Assembly: GCF_027587025.1 (NCBI RefSeq)
Contig: NZ_JAPPTI010000006.1
Coordinates: 62,001 to 126,000, forward strand
Direction: 5' to 3'
Source of the DNA: Vibrio sp. LaRot3
GTDB taxonomy: Bacteria > Pseudomonadota > Gammaproteobacteria > Enterobacterales > Vibrionaceae
DNA length: 64,000 nucleotides
In this document: one piece after another, positions 1 to 9,069 of the stretch
Layout of the letters: each line of letters begins with the position of its first letter
How positions within the stretch are numbered: position 1 is the first letter of the stretch
The notes under the pieces: model-generated
What the model saw: the letters and a program-made list of their open reading frames with translations, nothing else
Databases searched by the model: none
Told to the model about the DNA's origin: nothing
Position numbers and translations under genes: made by a program

Positions 1-499
1 GCCTTCTACCTGACCCAACAACTGAGCAGAAAGAATGTTCTCATCAACTGGGAAAGATTTGCCTTCACGCAGTTTACGCTCACGTAAGATCTGGCGGATT
101 GAGGTTTCAATGCGCTCGAATAATTGATTGATACGTTCACGTAGACGTTCGTTTTCAAACATTAACGCATGGCCAGAAAGAATACGCGTTAGCCCCGGGT
201 TACGTTCTGAGAATGCGAGAATGAGTTGTAGCACTAAGCGGAGGCGAGTTAACGTATCTTTTTCTTCATCAAGAATGCGGTTGATGCGTGACATCAATGA
301 TTCTTCAATAAACTCGATCAGCCCTTCAAACATACGTGCTTTACTTGGGAAATGACGATAAAGCGCCGCTTCTGATACACCCACCTGTTTTGCCAGTTTG
401 GCAGTAGTGATGCGTGAAGCACCGTCGTTAGACTCTAGCATTTGCGCTAGGGCTTGTAAGATTTCTTCTCGGCGATTTGTTTTTCTTGTTCCAGCCATG
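1..499 (-). CDS. slmA: Nucleoid occlusion factor SlmA (3' end outside window)
   Basis: TetR-family DNA-binding protein that blocks FtsZ ring assembly over the nucleoid by binding chromosomal sites and FtsZ. The reading frame starts at the ATG complementary to 497-499 and stays open to the window edge, giving about 166 residues; the family is about 196 long, so roughly 30 C-terminal residues are missing because of the edge. The N-terminus carries a TetR helix-turn-helix ([18 protein letters not shown]) at about residues 30-55. It lies downstream of coaBC on the same strand, as in other Vibrio and enterobacterial genomes, separated by 87 bases that hold an inverted repeat. Identification rests on the HTH sequence, length and neighbourhood. 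Confidence 0.93.
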
Positions 500-539
500 A
501 ACGATTCCTTTTGTTACCACTTTTAGCAAAGAAATGCTG

Positions 540-566
540 GCTGCCGTGAAGGTAATACACGGCAGC
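540..566. repeat. Perfect 9-bp inverted repeat between coaBC and slmA
   Basis: GCTGCCGTG (540-548) and CACGGCAGC (558-566) are perfect complements around a 9-base loop. It lies 20 bases after the coaBC stop codon and 41 bases before the slmA start. No run of T follows directly on the minus strand, so it is not a textbook intrinsic terminator; it may stabilise the coaBC transcript end or partly attenuate slmA. Confidence 0.6.
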
Positions 567-586
567 GATTAGCTCATAAATATTGA

Positions 587-1786
587 TTACAACTTGTCGG
601 CAATAATCTGAATAATTTGTTTTGCAATTTGTTGTTTTGGTGCAAGGGTTAGTGATTGCTCACCATCTTTTGAGTATACGGTAATGGCGTTGTCGTTACT
701 ATTGAAGCCTTGCCCTTCTACAGAGACATCATTCGCACAGATGAGATCGAGATTCTTGCGTTCTAGCTTGCCTAGCGCATATTGCTTAACGTTTTGTGTC
801 TCTGCGGCAAAGCCGACAGTCAACGGACGATTTTTAGTTAATGCAGCCACAGACGCAACGATATCAGGGTTTTTGACCATTTTGACCGTCATATGGTCGT
901 TGTCATCAGTCTTTTTCAGCTTGTTCTCTGCTACCGTTTCAGGGCGATAATCAGCAACCGCAGCGCAGCTGATGAATACGTTATGGTTAATTGCTTTCTC
1001 TAATACCGCTTGGTGCATTTGAGTTGCGCTTTCAACATCAATACGAGAGACGTTGCTCGGCGTTGCTAGACTTACCGGACCGCTCACTAAAGTGACGTTT
1101 GCGCCAAGTTGTTGCGCTGCTTTGGCGAGGGCAAAGCCCATCTTCCCTGAGCTGTGATTACTGATGTAGCGTACAGGGTCAATAGCTTCTCGTGTCGGGC
1201 CAGCACTGATTAAGACTGACTTACCGAGTAAAGGTTTATCACCCCAGAACTCTTCGCAATGTGCCACCAACTGCATTGGCTCAAGCATTCGGCCCGGGCC
1301 AACATCACCACAGGCTTGTTCGCCTGCGGCAGGGCCCCAAATGTGCATGCCGCGGCGTGAGAGTGTTGCGATGTTCTCTTGCGTGGCCTGATTTAGGTAC
1401 ATTTGCTGATTCATTGCCGGAGAAACTGCAATGGGAGCGTCAGTCGCTAGCACTAAAGTTGTAAGTAAGTCATTGCCCATTCCTGCTGCCATGCGAGCGA
1501 TAAGATCGGCTGTCGCCGGAGCAAGCAAAACTAAATCGGCCCACTTAGCTAGCTCAATATGGCCCATGGACGCTTCAGCGGCAGGATCGAGTAAGCTGTC
1601 AGATACAGGGCGGCCCGATACCGCTTGCATGGTTAATGGTGTAATGAATTCTTTAGCGGCATGGGTCATCACTACTTGTACTTGTGCGCCGCGCTCTATT
1701 AAGCGCCTTGTTAAGTCTGCACATTTGTAAGCCGCGATACCGCCACTAATACCAAGTAGAATTTTTTTGCCTGCGAGTGTCTGCAT
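587..1786 (-). CDS. coaBC: Bifunctional phosphopantothenoylcysteine decarboxylase/phosphopantothenate-cysteine ligase
   Basis: Catalyses two consecutive cytosolic steps of coenzyme A synthesis: ligation of cysteine to 4'-phosphopantothenate and FMN-dependent decarboxylation to 4'-phosphopantetheine. The 399-residue length is normal. The N-terminal CoaC domain (about 1-185) shows the flavin-binding SGGIAAYK at 14-21, the catalytic His76, Asn126 in PAMNQQMY, and the active-site Cys159 in [13 protein letters not shown]. The C-terminal CoaB domain (about 190-399) shows [13 protein letters not shown] and the catalytic Lys289 in AENKLKK. Another CoA-pathway gene, coaD, lies 6 kb away. It is divergent from the chemotaxis receptor and upstream of slmA. 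Confidence 0.97.
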   Translation of the reverse strand: MQTLAGKKILLGISGGIAAYKCADLTRRLIERGAQVQVVMTHAAKEFITPLTMQAVSGRPVSDSLLDPAAEASMGHIELAKWADLVLLAPATADLIARMAAGMGNDLLTTLVLATDAPIAVSPAMNQQMYLNQATQENIATLSRRGMHIWGPAAGEQACGDVGPGRMLEPMQLVAHCEEFWGDKPLLGKSVLISAGPTREAIDPVRYISNHSSGKMGFALAKAAQQLGANVTLVSGPVSLATPSNVSRIDVESATQMHQAVLEKAINHNVFISCAAVADYRPETVAENKLKKTDDNDHMTVKMVKNPDIVASVAALTKNRPLTVGFAAETQNVKQYALGKLERKNLDLICANDVSVEGQGFNSNDNAITVYSKDGEQSLTLAPKQQIAKQIIQIIADKL

Positions 1787-2039
1787 TATCTGTTTCTCCC
1801 AATTTCTGTGGCTGATATTACCACAATGAATTGGCGGAATACGTGCCGTTGTTTTGACGTATGTGAATCTATATCAAACAAGCAACGAATAGTTATGCTG
1901 TTGAACGAAAAATCACCGCCAAGTTCACAGATATAATTTCATACCAAAGCATTATATGCATAAAGGTGTGCAAGTTTTGTTATTTCAACGCCTTGCATTT
2001 TTATGTACCGATATTGAAAGCAATAATGCAGGTGAGTTT

Positions 2040-3719
2040 ATGGGAATATCTCTCAAAAGTCGTAGTAAGTTGTTATTGGTGACCTTAATTCCTTTGGTGG
2101 CGATCAGCACTTTGATTACGGCGCTTTATTATTTTAATGGGTTACGCAGTTTAGAGGATGAACTGGTTGATTATCGTAACGAGTTAATAGAAACCAAAAA
2201 GAGTGAGCTGAAAGCGCACTTAATGATGGGGGCGACGGCCGTTAAGCCACTCTATGACTCTGACATTAATGGTAGTAACAAACAGCAAGCGAAAGAGATA
2301 CTTAAAGCGATGCGCTTTGAGAGTGATGGTTATTTCTTTGCTTACGATAGTCAAGGGGTTAACACGCTGCATGCCATTAAGCCTCAACTGGAGGGAAAAA
2401 ATCTTTACGGAATGAAAGATGAAAATGGTGTGGCAGTGATAGCGGGCTTGATTGATGCCTCTAAATCTGGCGATGGCTTTCTCTATTTCTCATGGCACAA
2501 GCCAACCATAGATGCTCAAGCGCCAAAACTTGGCTACGCAGAATATCTTGAAAAGTGGGATTGGGTGCTAGGCACTGGCATTTATATTGACGATGTTGAT
2601 GCTCAAGTGACCGCAACACGAGCAAAGCGTGAAAGCGAGCTTAATAGCCATACACTTTCCGCCATAGGTGTCTCCTTTATTGGTGTACTGCTGACAAGTA
2701 TTTTACTGAGCGTGATTATTGCCCGTGGGATAAAGCCATTGCAGCATATTGCAGAGTCACTCAAAGATGTTGCGGAAGGGGATGGCGATCTGACTGCACG
2801 ACTAAAAGTGGAGAGCCAAGATGAAGTGGGAGAAGTCGCGCAGGCGTTCAACCATTTCATGGATAAGCTGCATCCGTTAATCAAAGAAATTCGAGGTACG
2901 GCGGAAGTGGTGGAGTCTGCTGTGCAAAGTTTGGATCAGCAAACCAGTCAAGCTAGCGGGCAAATGCAGCGACACTGTTTGGAAACCGATAAAGTGGTGA
3001 CAGCAGTGACAGAAATGAGCATGACGGCAAAAGAAGTGGCAAGTAACACCAACGCAACTGCGCAGGCCATTGATGATGCCAATGATCAAATCAGTGATGC
3101 GCAAAATGATGTGAATCTAGCGATAGCAGGCATTGAGCAGTTAGTGTATGAGGTCAACACCACCTCTGAGGCTGTGGCGGATTTAAGTTTGCAGACGGAG
3201 CAAATAACCAAAGTACTGGAAGTAATTGGTGAAATTGCTGAGCAAACTAACTTGCTGGCGTTAAATGCGGCCATAGAAGCCGCCCGCGCGGGTGATCAAG
3301 GACGAGGTTTTGCGGTTGTGGCAGATGAAGTGCGTAATCTTGCTAGCCGCACACAAAACTCTACGCTTGAAATTGGCGATATGCTCAAGCAGCTACGAGA
3401 TGGCGTAGCGCGTGCAGTAACGACGATGGCAACCAGTCAAGAGCGTGGCCAGCAAACCGCGCAGGAGTCTGCTCAGGTGCAAAATTCGCTGGTTTCAATT
3501 CAACAGTCGGTTTCTACCATTCGTGATATGGGGATTCAAACGGCTTCGGCTGCCGAAGAGCAGAGTGTAGTTGCTGAAGACATCAATCAAAATTTGGTTG
3601 AGATTCAGCAAATCGTAAATGAAATCAATCAGACGCTGCAGCAGTCCGATTCTGTTAGTTCGAAGCTGACCACCTCTGGTGCAGAAATGCGTAATTTAGT
3701 CGGAAATTTTAAACTTTAA
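2040..3719 (+). CDS. Methyl-accepting chemotaxis protein, single-Cache type
   Basis: Inner-membrane chemoreceptor of about 559 residues that signals to CheA/CheW. From the ATG at 2040: a transmembrane helix at about 10-30 ([16 protein letters not shown]), a periplasmic sensor with single-Cache (sCache_2) features such as [11 protein letters not shown] and [15 protein letters not shown], a second membrane helix near 205-225, a HAMP linker ([10 protein letters not shown] to AQAFNHFM), and a cytoplasmic signalling domain whose hairpin tip contains [18 protein letters not shown]. An in-frame ATG at 1956 would add 28 residues; I prefer 2040 because it gives the normal short positively charged N-terminus and follows AGGTGAG. 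The ligand cannot be told from sequence. A stem-loop terminator follows. Confidence 0.92.
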   Translation: MGISLKSRSKLLLVTLIPLVAISTLITALYYFNGLRSLEDELVDYRNELIETKKSELKAHLMMGATAVKPLYDSDINGSNKQQAKEILKAMRFESDGYFFAYDSQGVNTLHAIKPQLEGKNLYGMKDENGVAVIAGLIDASKSGDGFLYFSWHKPTIDAQAPKLGYAEYLEKWDWVLGTGIYIDDVDAQVTATRAKRESELNSHTLSAIGVSFIGVLLTSILLSVIIARGIKPLQHIAESLKDVAEGDGDLTARLKVESQDEVGEVAQAFNHFMDKLHPLIKEIRGTAEVVESAVQSLDQQTSQASGQMQRHCLETDKVVTAVTEMSMTAKEVASNTNATAQAIDDANDQISDAQNDVNLAIAGIEQLVYEVNTTSEAVADLSLQTEQITKVLEVIGEIAEQTNLLALNAAIEAARAGDQGRGFAVVADEVRNLASRTQNSTLEIGDMLKQLRDGVARAVTTMATSQERGQQTAQESAQVQNSLVSIQQSVSTIRDMGIQTASAAEEQSVVAEDINQNLVEIQQIVNEINQTLQQSDSVSSKLTTSGAEMRNLVGNFKL

Positions 3720-3759
3720 CTCGCAGCGTAGTTACAGTTAAGTTTTATATGAAGCTAAG

Positions 3760-3793
3760 AAAGCGGAGGTCAGTATCGACTTCCGCTTTTTAT
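3760..3793 (+). terminator. Intrinsic terminator after the chemoreceptor gene
   Basis: Twelve-base-pair stem 3760-3771 / 3778-3789 with one G-T pair and a six-base loop, followed by a T-rich tail to 3793. It separates the chemoreceptor from radC. Confidence 0.85.
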
Positions 3794-3836
3794 TTTGTCT
3801 TGTTGTTAGTCTCTGCAAGCTAATAGGATAGCTACG

Positions 3837-4511
3837 ATGGCGATTAAAACTATTCCCACTCAATCCATGCCAAGAGAGAAGTTGATGAATCAGGGAGCCA
3901 ATTCATTAACGGATGCTGAGCTGTTGGCTATTTTTCTTCGTACCGGTACGCAAGGGATGAACGTACTCGAGCTGTCTGACTACCTTCTACGTGAATTGGG
4001 GTCGCTGAGAAAACTGTTTGCCATGAGTCAGCAAGAGTTTTGCCAATATAAAGGATTAGGCGAAGCTAAATATGTTCAGTTGCAGGCGATTGTAGAGATG
4101 ACCCAGCGCTATCTAGCTGAAACTTTGCATCGTGGTGATGCGCTTACTAGCCCACAACAAACCAAGCTGTATTTATCGAGTTTATTAAGAGACAGGCCAA
4201 GAGAGGCTTTCTATGTGCTGTTTCTCGACAATCAGCATCGTGTAATTGCTAGTGAGGTGATGTTTGAGGGGACAATTGATGCAGCCTCAGTTTACCCCAG
4301 AGAAGTGGTGAAAAGAGCCTTAGAGCACAATAGCGCGGCTTTAATCTTAGCTCATAACCATCCTTCGGGTGTGGCAGAGCCTAGTCAATGCGATCGCAGA
4401 ATTACGCGCCGTTTAGTTGATGCGCTTGCGCTGGTGGACATTCGAATTCTGGACCATTTTGTGGTTGGAGACGGCGAAGTGGTCTCTTTTGCCGAACGCG
4501 GATGGATTTGA
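3837..4511 (+). CDS. radC: RadC family protein, JAB/MPN domain
   Basis: 224-residue RadC/YicR-type protein. The N-terminal helix-hairpin-helix-like part (about 1-95) has the family signatures PREKL and [15 protein letters not shown]. The C-terminal JAB/MPN+ part carries the metal-binding motif [14 protein letters not shown] (H-x-H, later D) and ends in [19 protein letters not shown]. It was named as a DNA-repair gene, but its biochemical role remains unsettled; the MPN+ residues suggest a metal-dependent hydrolase. It sits immediately upstream of rpmB-rpmG, a widely conserved order. Confidence 0.95.
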   Translation: MAIKTIPTQSMPREKLMNQGANSLTDAELLAIFLRTGTQGMNVLELSDYLLRELGSLRKLFAMSQQEFCQYKGLGEAKYVQLQAIVEMTQRYLAETLHRGDALTSPQQTKLYLSSLLRDRPREAFYVLFLDNQHRVIASEVMFEGTIDAASVYPREVVKRALEHNSAALILAHNHPSGVAEPSQCDRRITRRLVDALALVDIRILDHFVVGDGEVVSFAERGWI

Positions 4512-4630
4512 ATCACATTTTTGTTGTGAGTTAATCGAAATCTGCTACAATCCCCCGACATTTTTTAGACTAAATTCAGCTCTGCTTAAAAAAAGATCAC
4601 GAAAACCTGTAAAAAGGATCTGTTCGGGTC

Positions 4631-4659
4631 TTGAGCAATGCTAGTCAAGTTAGTATAAT
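4631..4659 (+). promoter_or_regulatory. Sigma70-type promoter for rpmB-rpmG
   Basis: TTGAGC at 4631-4636, a 17-base spacer, and a perfect TATAAT at 4654-4659. Transcription would begin near 4666, leaving a 5' leader of about 120 bases before rpmB. A weaker candidate lies upstream (TTGTGA at 4524-4529, TACAAT at 4546-4551). Confidence 0.75.
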
Positions 4660-4673
4660 GCGCGACCTTTGAT

Positions 4674-4739
4674 AGCCTTGTATAGATTTTCTATAACGGC
4701 TCTTAACCTCTATCCTTCTGTTTAGAAATAGAAGAGGTT
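4674..4739 (+). promoter_or_regulatory. Structured leader upstream of rpmB (two consecutive stem-loops)
   Basis: The first hairpin pairs AGCC (4674-4677) with GGCT (4698-4701) outside and TATAG (4681-4685) with CTATA (4691-4695) inside. The second pairs AACCTC (4705-4710) with GAGGTT (4734-4739), with TTCT/AGAA inside. Both lie within the predicted untranslated leader. Autogenous control by a ribosomal protein is an inference only. Confidence 0.45.
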
Positions 4740-4788
4740 CGGCCACCAAGGTTGATATCGAGCTGAAACGATTTTGGAGAAGACATTC

Positions 4789-5025
4789 ATGTCACGAGTA
4801 TGCCAAGTAACTGGTAAGCGTCCAGTAACGGGTAACAACCGTTCACACGCACGAAATGCTACTAAGCGTCGTTTTCTGCCGAACCTACAAACTCATCGTT
4901 TCTGGGTAGAGAGCGAAAAACGTTTTGTTAAACTACGCCTTACTGCAAAAGGTATGCGTATCATTGATAAGAAGGGCATCGATGCTGTTCTTGTTGATAT
5001 CCGTGCACGCGGCGAAAACGTTTAA
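4789..5025 (+). CDS. rpmB: 50S ribosomal protein L28 (bL28)
   Basis: 78-residue large-subunit protein beginning [11 protein letters not shown], the diagnostic bL28 N-terminus, rich in Arg and Lys. The start is the ATG at 4789, with a GGAG ribosome binding site about nine bases upstream; an in-frame upstream ATG at 4774 would add a five-residue extension the family lacks. It is followed after 13 bases by rpmG, with which it is almost certainly cotranscribed from the promoter near 4650. Confidence 0.97.
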   Translation: MSRVCQVTGKRPVTGNNRSHARNATKRRFLPNLQTHRFWVESEKRFVKLRLTAKGMRIIDKKGIDAVLVDIRARGENV

Positions 5026-5038
5026 GAGGAAATAGACA

Positions 5039-5209
5039 ATGGCAAAGAAAGGCGTACGTGAGAAAATTCGTCTAGTATCATCTGCTGATACTGGTCACTT
5101 CTACACTACTGATAAGAACAAGCGTAACATGCCTGGCAAATTCGAGATCAAAAAATTTGATCCTGTAGTTCGCAAGCACGTTATGTACAAAGAAGCTAAA
5201 ATCAAGTAA
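5039..5209 (+). CDS. rpmG: 50S ribosomal protein L33 (bL33)
   Basis: 56-residue large-subunit protein. The frame opens with ATG at 5039 ([15 protein letters not shown]), has [10 protein letters not shown] and [13 protein letters not shown], and ends at TAA 5207-5209. These are standard bL33 sequences. No zinc-binding CxxC pair is present, so this is the zinc-independent form. GAGGAAAT upstream is the ribosome binding site. It is the second gene of the rpmB operon and is followed by a strong terminator. Confidence 0.97.
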   Translation: MAKKGVREKIRLVSSADTGHFYTTDKNKRNMPGKFEIKKFDPVVRKHVMYKEAKIK

Positions 5210-5250
5210 TTGATTTTGTTTCTCGCTTCTTAACAGAAGTCTGAATTAGA

Positions 5251-5277
5251 AAACCCAGCTTTCGAGCTGGGTTTTTT
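5251..5277 (+). terminator. Intrinsic terminator of rpmB-rpmG
   Basis: AAACCCAGCT (5251-5260) pairs perfectly with AGCTGGGTTT (5265-5274) around a TTCG tetraloop, followed by more T. The UUCG loop makes a very stable hairpin. Confidence 0.95.
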
Positions 5278-5332
5278 ATTATCTAAAACTTACTTATACT
5301 CCAAAGACATCGTTTGAATTTAGGTATTTACC

Positions 5333-5824
5333 ATGCGAACTCGCTCAAGACGTCGTCGTTGGAATAACATTATTATCTTGGGTATTGTTGCCTTTATGGC
5401 CTTACTCAATCTACCTACGATCATCAAATCCTATTTAATTGAGCAACCAGTAGATGCTCAATTTCCTACACTACTCAATCCTAGTCTAGAGTTACAAGCT
5501 CTTCATTCCAATCAGTGGTCTCTCGAAAACATCAATGGTACTTGGCAGTTGAGTGTGCAGTTTGGTGTTGAACCTGAAGAATTCGCTCAGCGTTGGCAAG
5601 AACTTGAAGGCACAGAGGTCGATGAAGAGACCTATGCTGCGATTAAACCTAGGTTACGGAATCCAAATAGTCTCGAAGTTTGGTATGTCGATCAGGAAGA
5701 ACCGCAAAGGATCACCGTTTATCAAATGCCGCAATATTGGTTATTAAAAAATTGGCAAGATCGTTGGATTGCCGTCACGGTTGAGGCTGAGTATTTGCTT
5801 CTCAACTCGCAGGAGGAGCAATAG
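5333..5824 (+). CDS. Uncharacterised single-pass membrane protein
   Basis: I do not recognise a named family. The 163-residue protein starts with a very basic stretch ([11 protein letters not shown]), followed by one hydrophobic helix at about residues 12-31 ([19 protein letters not shown]), so it should be anchored with the N-terminus in the cytoplasm and about 130 residues in the periplasm. The rest is soluble-looking, rich in Trp and Glu, with no cysteine or catalytic signature. The stop is immediately followed by the mutM start (1 base between), so the two are probably translated from one transcript. The position between rpmG and mutM suggests a conserved local gene rather than an insertion. 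Confidence 0.8.
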   Translation: MRTRSRRRRWNNIIILGIVAFMALLNLPTIIKSYLIEQPVDAQFPTLLNPSLELQALHSNQWSLENINGTWQLSVQFGVEPEEFAQRWQELEGTEVDEETYAAIKPRLRNPNSLEVWYVDQEEPQRITVYQMPQYWLLKNWQDRWIAVTVEAEYLLLNSQEEQ

Positions 5825-5825
5825 T

Positions 5826-6632
5826 ATGCCTGAATTACCTGAGGTAGAAGTGAGCCGGATGGGAATCACCCCTCACCTAGTTGGGCAAACTATTGCTCAG
5901 TTGACTTTTCGTACACCGAAACTGCGTTGGGATATTCCACAAGAGCTTAAGCAACTTGAAGGCCAGGTGATACGTAATATTTCACGCCGAGCGAAATACT
6001 TACTTATCGAAACCGATATTGGCTGCGCAATCATACATTTGGGGATGTCAGGTTCATTGAGAGTATTGGATGCCAATATTGCTCCGCAAAAGCACGATCA
6101 TGTGGACCTCAAGCTGAGCAATGGAAAAGTCTTACGCTATAACGACCCGCGACGATTTGGTGCATGGCTATGGTCTGAAGATGGTGAGCATAAAGTATTA
6201 GGTAATATGGGCCCTGAGCCTTTAACTGAAGTATTTAATGCTGAATATATTGAGACTAAAGCACTCAACAAACGCATTGCGGTAAAGCAGTTCATTATGG
6301 ATAACAAGGTGGTTGTAGGAGTGGGGAACATCTACGCCAACGAGTCGCTTTTTAGTTCACGCATCCACCCAACCCGCAGCGCAGGGAGTTTAAGCTCGAG
6401 AGATTGGCAACGTTTGGTGCATGAAATTAAGCAAGTGCTCGCTATCGCAATAAAGCAAGGTGGTACCACATTGAAAGATTTTGCGCAGGCGGATGGTAAA
6501 CCGGGCTATTTTGCTCAAGAATTACAAGTATACGGCAAAGCCGATCAGCCTTGCCCAGTATGCGGAGAGCTTATTGAAGAGCTCAAAATTGGCCAGCGCA
6601 ATACCTTTTTCTGCTCCCAGTGCCAAAAATGA
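5826..6632 (+). CDS. mutM: Formamidopyrimidine-DNA glycosylase (Fpg)
   Basis: Base-excision repair glycosylase/AP lyase that removes 8-oxoguanine and formamidopyrimidines. The 268-residue protein begins MPELPEVEV, so the catalytic Pro and Glu follow directly after the removed Met; this fixes the start at 5826 rather than the longer frame from 5769. It has the H2TH helix region with [20 protein letters not shown], and the C-terminal zinc finger CPVCGE...CSQC. It overlaps nothing and follows the small membrane-protein gene by one base. No obvious terminator follows. Confidence 0.98.
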   Translation: MPELPEVEVSRMGITPHLVGQTIAQLTFRTPKLRWDIPQELKQLEGQVIRNISRRAKYLLIETDIGCAIIHLGMSGSLRVLDANIAPQKHDHVDLKLSNGKVLRYNDPRRFGAWLWSEDGEHKVLGNMGPEPLTEVFNAEYIETKALNKRIAVKQFIMDNKVVVGVGNIYANESLFSSRIHPTRSAGSLSSRDWQRLVHEIKQVLAIAIKQGGTTLKDFAQADGKPGYFAQELQVYGKADQPCPVCGELIEELKIGQRNTFFCSQCQK

Positions 6633-6735
6633 AAACATAGTGCTTTGGATTGTTCTGATATATTAGAGAAAAGCATTAGCTTAAGCCTTAGGCAATCACA
6701 TACAATGCAACAAACGAATTTTAAGAGAATCTGAC

Positions 6736-7740
6736 ATGAAATATTTAGTGACAGGTGCTGCTGGTTTTATTGGCTCTGCAGTATCCGAGCGTTTATGCGA
6801 AGCAGGCCACCAAGTGGTGGGTATTGATAACTTAAATGATTACTACCAAGTATCGCTAAAGCATGATCGTCTAAAGCGAGTTGAGCACGACAATTTCACT
6901 TTTATTGAGTTAGATCTGGCGGATCGAGATGGTATCGCGAATCTGTTTGCTGAGCAGAAGTTTGATCGCGTGATTCACTTAGCTGCTCAAGCGGGTGTGC
7001 GTTATTCAATCGATAACCCAATGGCCTATGCTGACAGTAATTTAGTTGGCCACCTAACTATCCTTGAAGGTTGTCGTCATCATAAGATTGAACATCTCGT
7101 GTATGCCTCTTCAAGTTCGGTTTATGGCCTAAACCAAAAGATGCCGTTTGACACGGCTGATTCTGTTGACCATCCAATCTCTCTTTACGCAGCAACCAAA
7201 AAATCTAATGAGCTGATGGCTCATACTTATTCTCATCTTTATGGTGTGCCAACAACAGGCCTGCGTTTCTTTACTGTTTATGGACCGTGGGGCCGTCCAG
7301 ATATGGCACTGTTTAAATTTACCAATGCCATTGTGAAAGGTGAGACGATTGACGTGTATAACAACGGCGATATGCGTCGTGATTTCACTTATATCGATGA
7401 TATTGTGGAAGGTATTCTTCGTATTCAGGATGTCATCCCTGAGAAAAACAGTGATTGGACCGTTGAGTCAGGCTCTCCGGCGACCAGTTCCGCACCTTAC
7501 AAGGTGTACAACATTGGCCACGGTAGCCCGGTCAAACTAATGGAATTTATTGAATCACTCGAAGAAGCATTAGGTATTGAAGCGAAGAAAAACTTTATGC
7601 CAATGCAGCCGGGCGATGTGTACGCGACTTATGCGGATACGGAAGATTTATTCAAAGCGACGGGTTACAAACCAGCAGTGAAAGTGCGTGAAGGCGTAAA
7701 AGCCTTTGTTGATTGGTATAAGAGTTACTACAACATCTAG
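6736..7740 (+). CDS. NAD-dependent sugar-nucleotide epimerase, UDP-glucuronate 4-epimerase-like
   Basis: Short-chain dehydrogenase/reductase of the extended type, 334 residues. The N-terminal Rossmann motif is TGAAGFIGS (residues 7-15); the catalytic Ser is in ASSSSVYG and the Tyr/Lys pair in YAATKK; RFFTVYGPWGRPDMA is typical of the UDP-glucuronate 4-epimerase/CapI group. The expected reaction is UDP-GlcA to UDP-GalA; ugd at 24.0-25.2 kb could supply the substrate. It stands alone between mutM and coaD, outside both surface-polysaccharide clusters, with its own terminator. Exact substrate is inferred; UDP-glucose or UDP-HexNAc epimerisation is possible. Confidence 0.85.
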   Translation: MKYLVTGAAGFIGSAVSERLCEAGHQVVGIDNLNDYYQVSLKHDRLKRVEHDNFTFIELDLADRDGIANLFAEQKFDRVIHLAAQAGVRYSIDNPMAYADSNLVGHLTILEGCRHHKIEHLVYASSSSVYGLNQKMPFDTADSVDHPISLYAATKKSNELMAHTYSHLYGVPTTGLRFFTVYGPWGRPDMALFKFTNAIVKGETIDVYNNGDMRRDFTYIDDIVEGILRIQDVIPEKNSDWTVESGSPATSSAPYKVYNIGHGSPVKLMEFIESLEEALGIEAKKNFMPMQPGDVYATYADTEDLFKATGYKPAVKVREGVKAFVDWYKSYYNI

Positions 7741-7768
7741 CACTAACTAAACCGCAGTTTAATACAAC

Positions 7769-7797
7769 AAAGGCGAGCATGATAGCTCGCCTTTTTC
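7769..7797. terminator. Bidirectional terminator between epimerase gene and coaD
   Basis: AAAGGCGAGC (7769-7778) pairs with GCTCGCCTTT (7785-7794) over a six-base loop; T follows on the plus strand and the A run gives T on the minus strand. It lies between two convergent genes. Confidence 0.9.
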
Positions 7798-7818
7798 GTA
7801 TGAATTCACTCGCTAGAG

Positions 7819-8298
7819 TTACTGTGCGAGTTTCTTGTGAATGCGATCGGCGACTGCTTGAGGTACAAACTGAGAGATGTCACCGCCGTGAATAGCAACT
7901 TCGCGTACGATAGTCGATGATAAAAACGCGAACTCTTCACCAGGTGTAAGGAATACACTTTCTAGGTTGGGTAGCAGTTTGCGGTACATGCTGGTTAAAC
8001 CAAACTCGTATTCGAAGTCCATAGTGGTGCGTAGACCTCTCACTAGCAAGTTTGCTTGTTGCTGTTTCGCAAAATCAACCAGTAATCCAGAGAAGCCTTC
8101 CACTTTAACATTGGGTAAGTCTGCTAATGTTTCTCGAAGAATGTCTACGCGCTCATCAAGACTAAACATGGTGTTTTTGCTTGGGCTCGCAGCAACGGCA
8201 ACCGTTAAGTTATCAAACATTTTAGCTGCGCGATGAATGATATCTAAATGACCGTTGGTTACAGGATCAAAAGTACCTGGGTATAGAACGTGCTGCAT
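7819..8298 (-). CDS. coaD: Phosphopantetheine adenylyltransferase
   Basis: Transfers AMP from ATP to 4'-phosphopantetheine to give dephospho-CoA, the penultimate CoA step. The 159-residue protein has the nucleotidyltransferase motif [10 protein letters not shown] (residues 8-17, T/HxGH type), the phosphate-binding [13 protein letters not shown] and the C-terminal SSTIVREVA. It is the last gene of a tight minus-strand group waaA-GT2-coaD, with 3-base spacing to the glycosyltransferase; the waaA-coaD link is widespread in gammaproteobacteria (kdtA-kdtB). Confidence 0.98.
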   Translation of the reverse strand: MQHVLYPGTFDPVTNGHLDIIHRAAKMFDNLTVAVAASPSKNTMFSLDERVDILRETLADLPNVKVEGFSGLLVDFAKQQQANLLVRGLRTTMDFEYEFGLTSMYRKLLPNLESVFLTPGEEFAFLSSTIVREVAIHGGDISQFVPQAVADRIHKKLAQ

Positions 8299-8301
8299 GT
8301 A

Positions 8302-9066
8302 TTAACTCTTTTCTGATTGTCCGAGCGCCCAAAGCGCAGCGTATTTATTAAATGTATATTGAGTGATCACTCGTGAAAGAAGCAAGCCATGGCTGCCATC
8401 TAAAAAGCCTTTCCTCAGTATGTAACTCTTTAGAAAAGCAGCTGTTGCATGACTGAATGCACTAAATAAAGAGCATCGTTTGCCACTTTCAAACCGCTGT
8501 TTTGCCCAGCTATCAGCGTACTTAAGTTGTTTATACTGAAAATCAATGTAATCCGGCGCAGTGCGGTGTAATAAGTCTCCGTTAAGATCTTCTATAGCCG
8601 CATTAGTAGTATCAAGCGCTTCATGCACTAAATTATCATTGTATTGACGCTCTTCTCTTAGGTAGAGGCGAATCACTTTATCTGGATACCAACCGCAGTT
8701 CATCATATAGCGGCCAATAAACCAATTGCGGCGAGGGCATTGATACGCAATGTTAGCTTTAGGTGGTTCTTGCAAGACTTTCTGAAGGCTTTGCTTGAGC
8801 TCTGGCGTAATTTTCTCATCGGTATCTAGCATGAATACATAATCGCAACTGGCGTAAGATTGGGCGATTTGACGCTGCTTACCATAGCCTTGCCAATCTT
8901 TATGAGTAAAGCACTTGGCGCCTAAACTTTGGGCTATCGAGACGGTGTCATCATCACTGCCACTGTCGAGAAGGATGACTTCATCAGCCCATGCTGCTGA
9001 TTCAATAGCCTGAGTAATGGTCTCTTGTGAATTTTTTGCAATTAGGACAATGGATAATGTGTTCAT
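8302..9066 (-). CDS. Family 2 glycosyltransferase, WaaE/KdtX-like, lipopolysaccharide core
   Basis: 254-residue GT-A fold enzyme beginning MNTLSIVLIAKNSQE, with the nucleotide-binding SAAWADEVILLDSGSDDDT and the metal-binding DTDE (DXD-type) near residue 100. CPRRNWFIGRYM and GWYPDKVIRLY resemble the WaaE/KdtX group that adds glucose to the inner-core heptose. Its place between waaA and coaD (3-base gaps on both sides) is the usual one for this group. The sugar donor and exact linkage are inferred. A C-terminal hydrophobic stretch may associate it with the inner membrane. Confidence 0.87.
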   Translation of the reverse strand: MNTLSIVLIAKNSQETITQAIESAAWADEVILLDSGSDDDTVSIAQSLGAKCFTHKDWQGYGKQRQIAQSYASCDYVFMLDTDEKITPELKQSLQKVLQEPPKANIAYQCPRRNWFIGRYMMNCGWYPDKVIRLYLREERQYNDNLVHEALDTTNAAIEDLNGDLLHRTAPDYIDFQYKQLKYADSWAKQRFESGKRCSLFSAFSHATAAFLKSYILRKGFLDGSHGLLLSRVITQYTFNKYAALWALGQSEKS

Positions 9067-9069
9067 AAT

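Noticed and set aside
1956..2039. N-terminal extension of the chemoreceptor from ATG 1956
   Set aside because: The added 28 residues precede a standard chemoreceptor N-terminus and are not typical of the family; ATG 2040 has a better ribosome binding site.
4417..4644. A 75-residue open frame overlapping the end of radC
   Set aside because: It overlaps a conserved gene in another frame and runs into the rpmB promoter region; the translation has no recognisable features.
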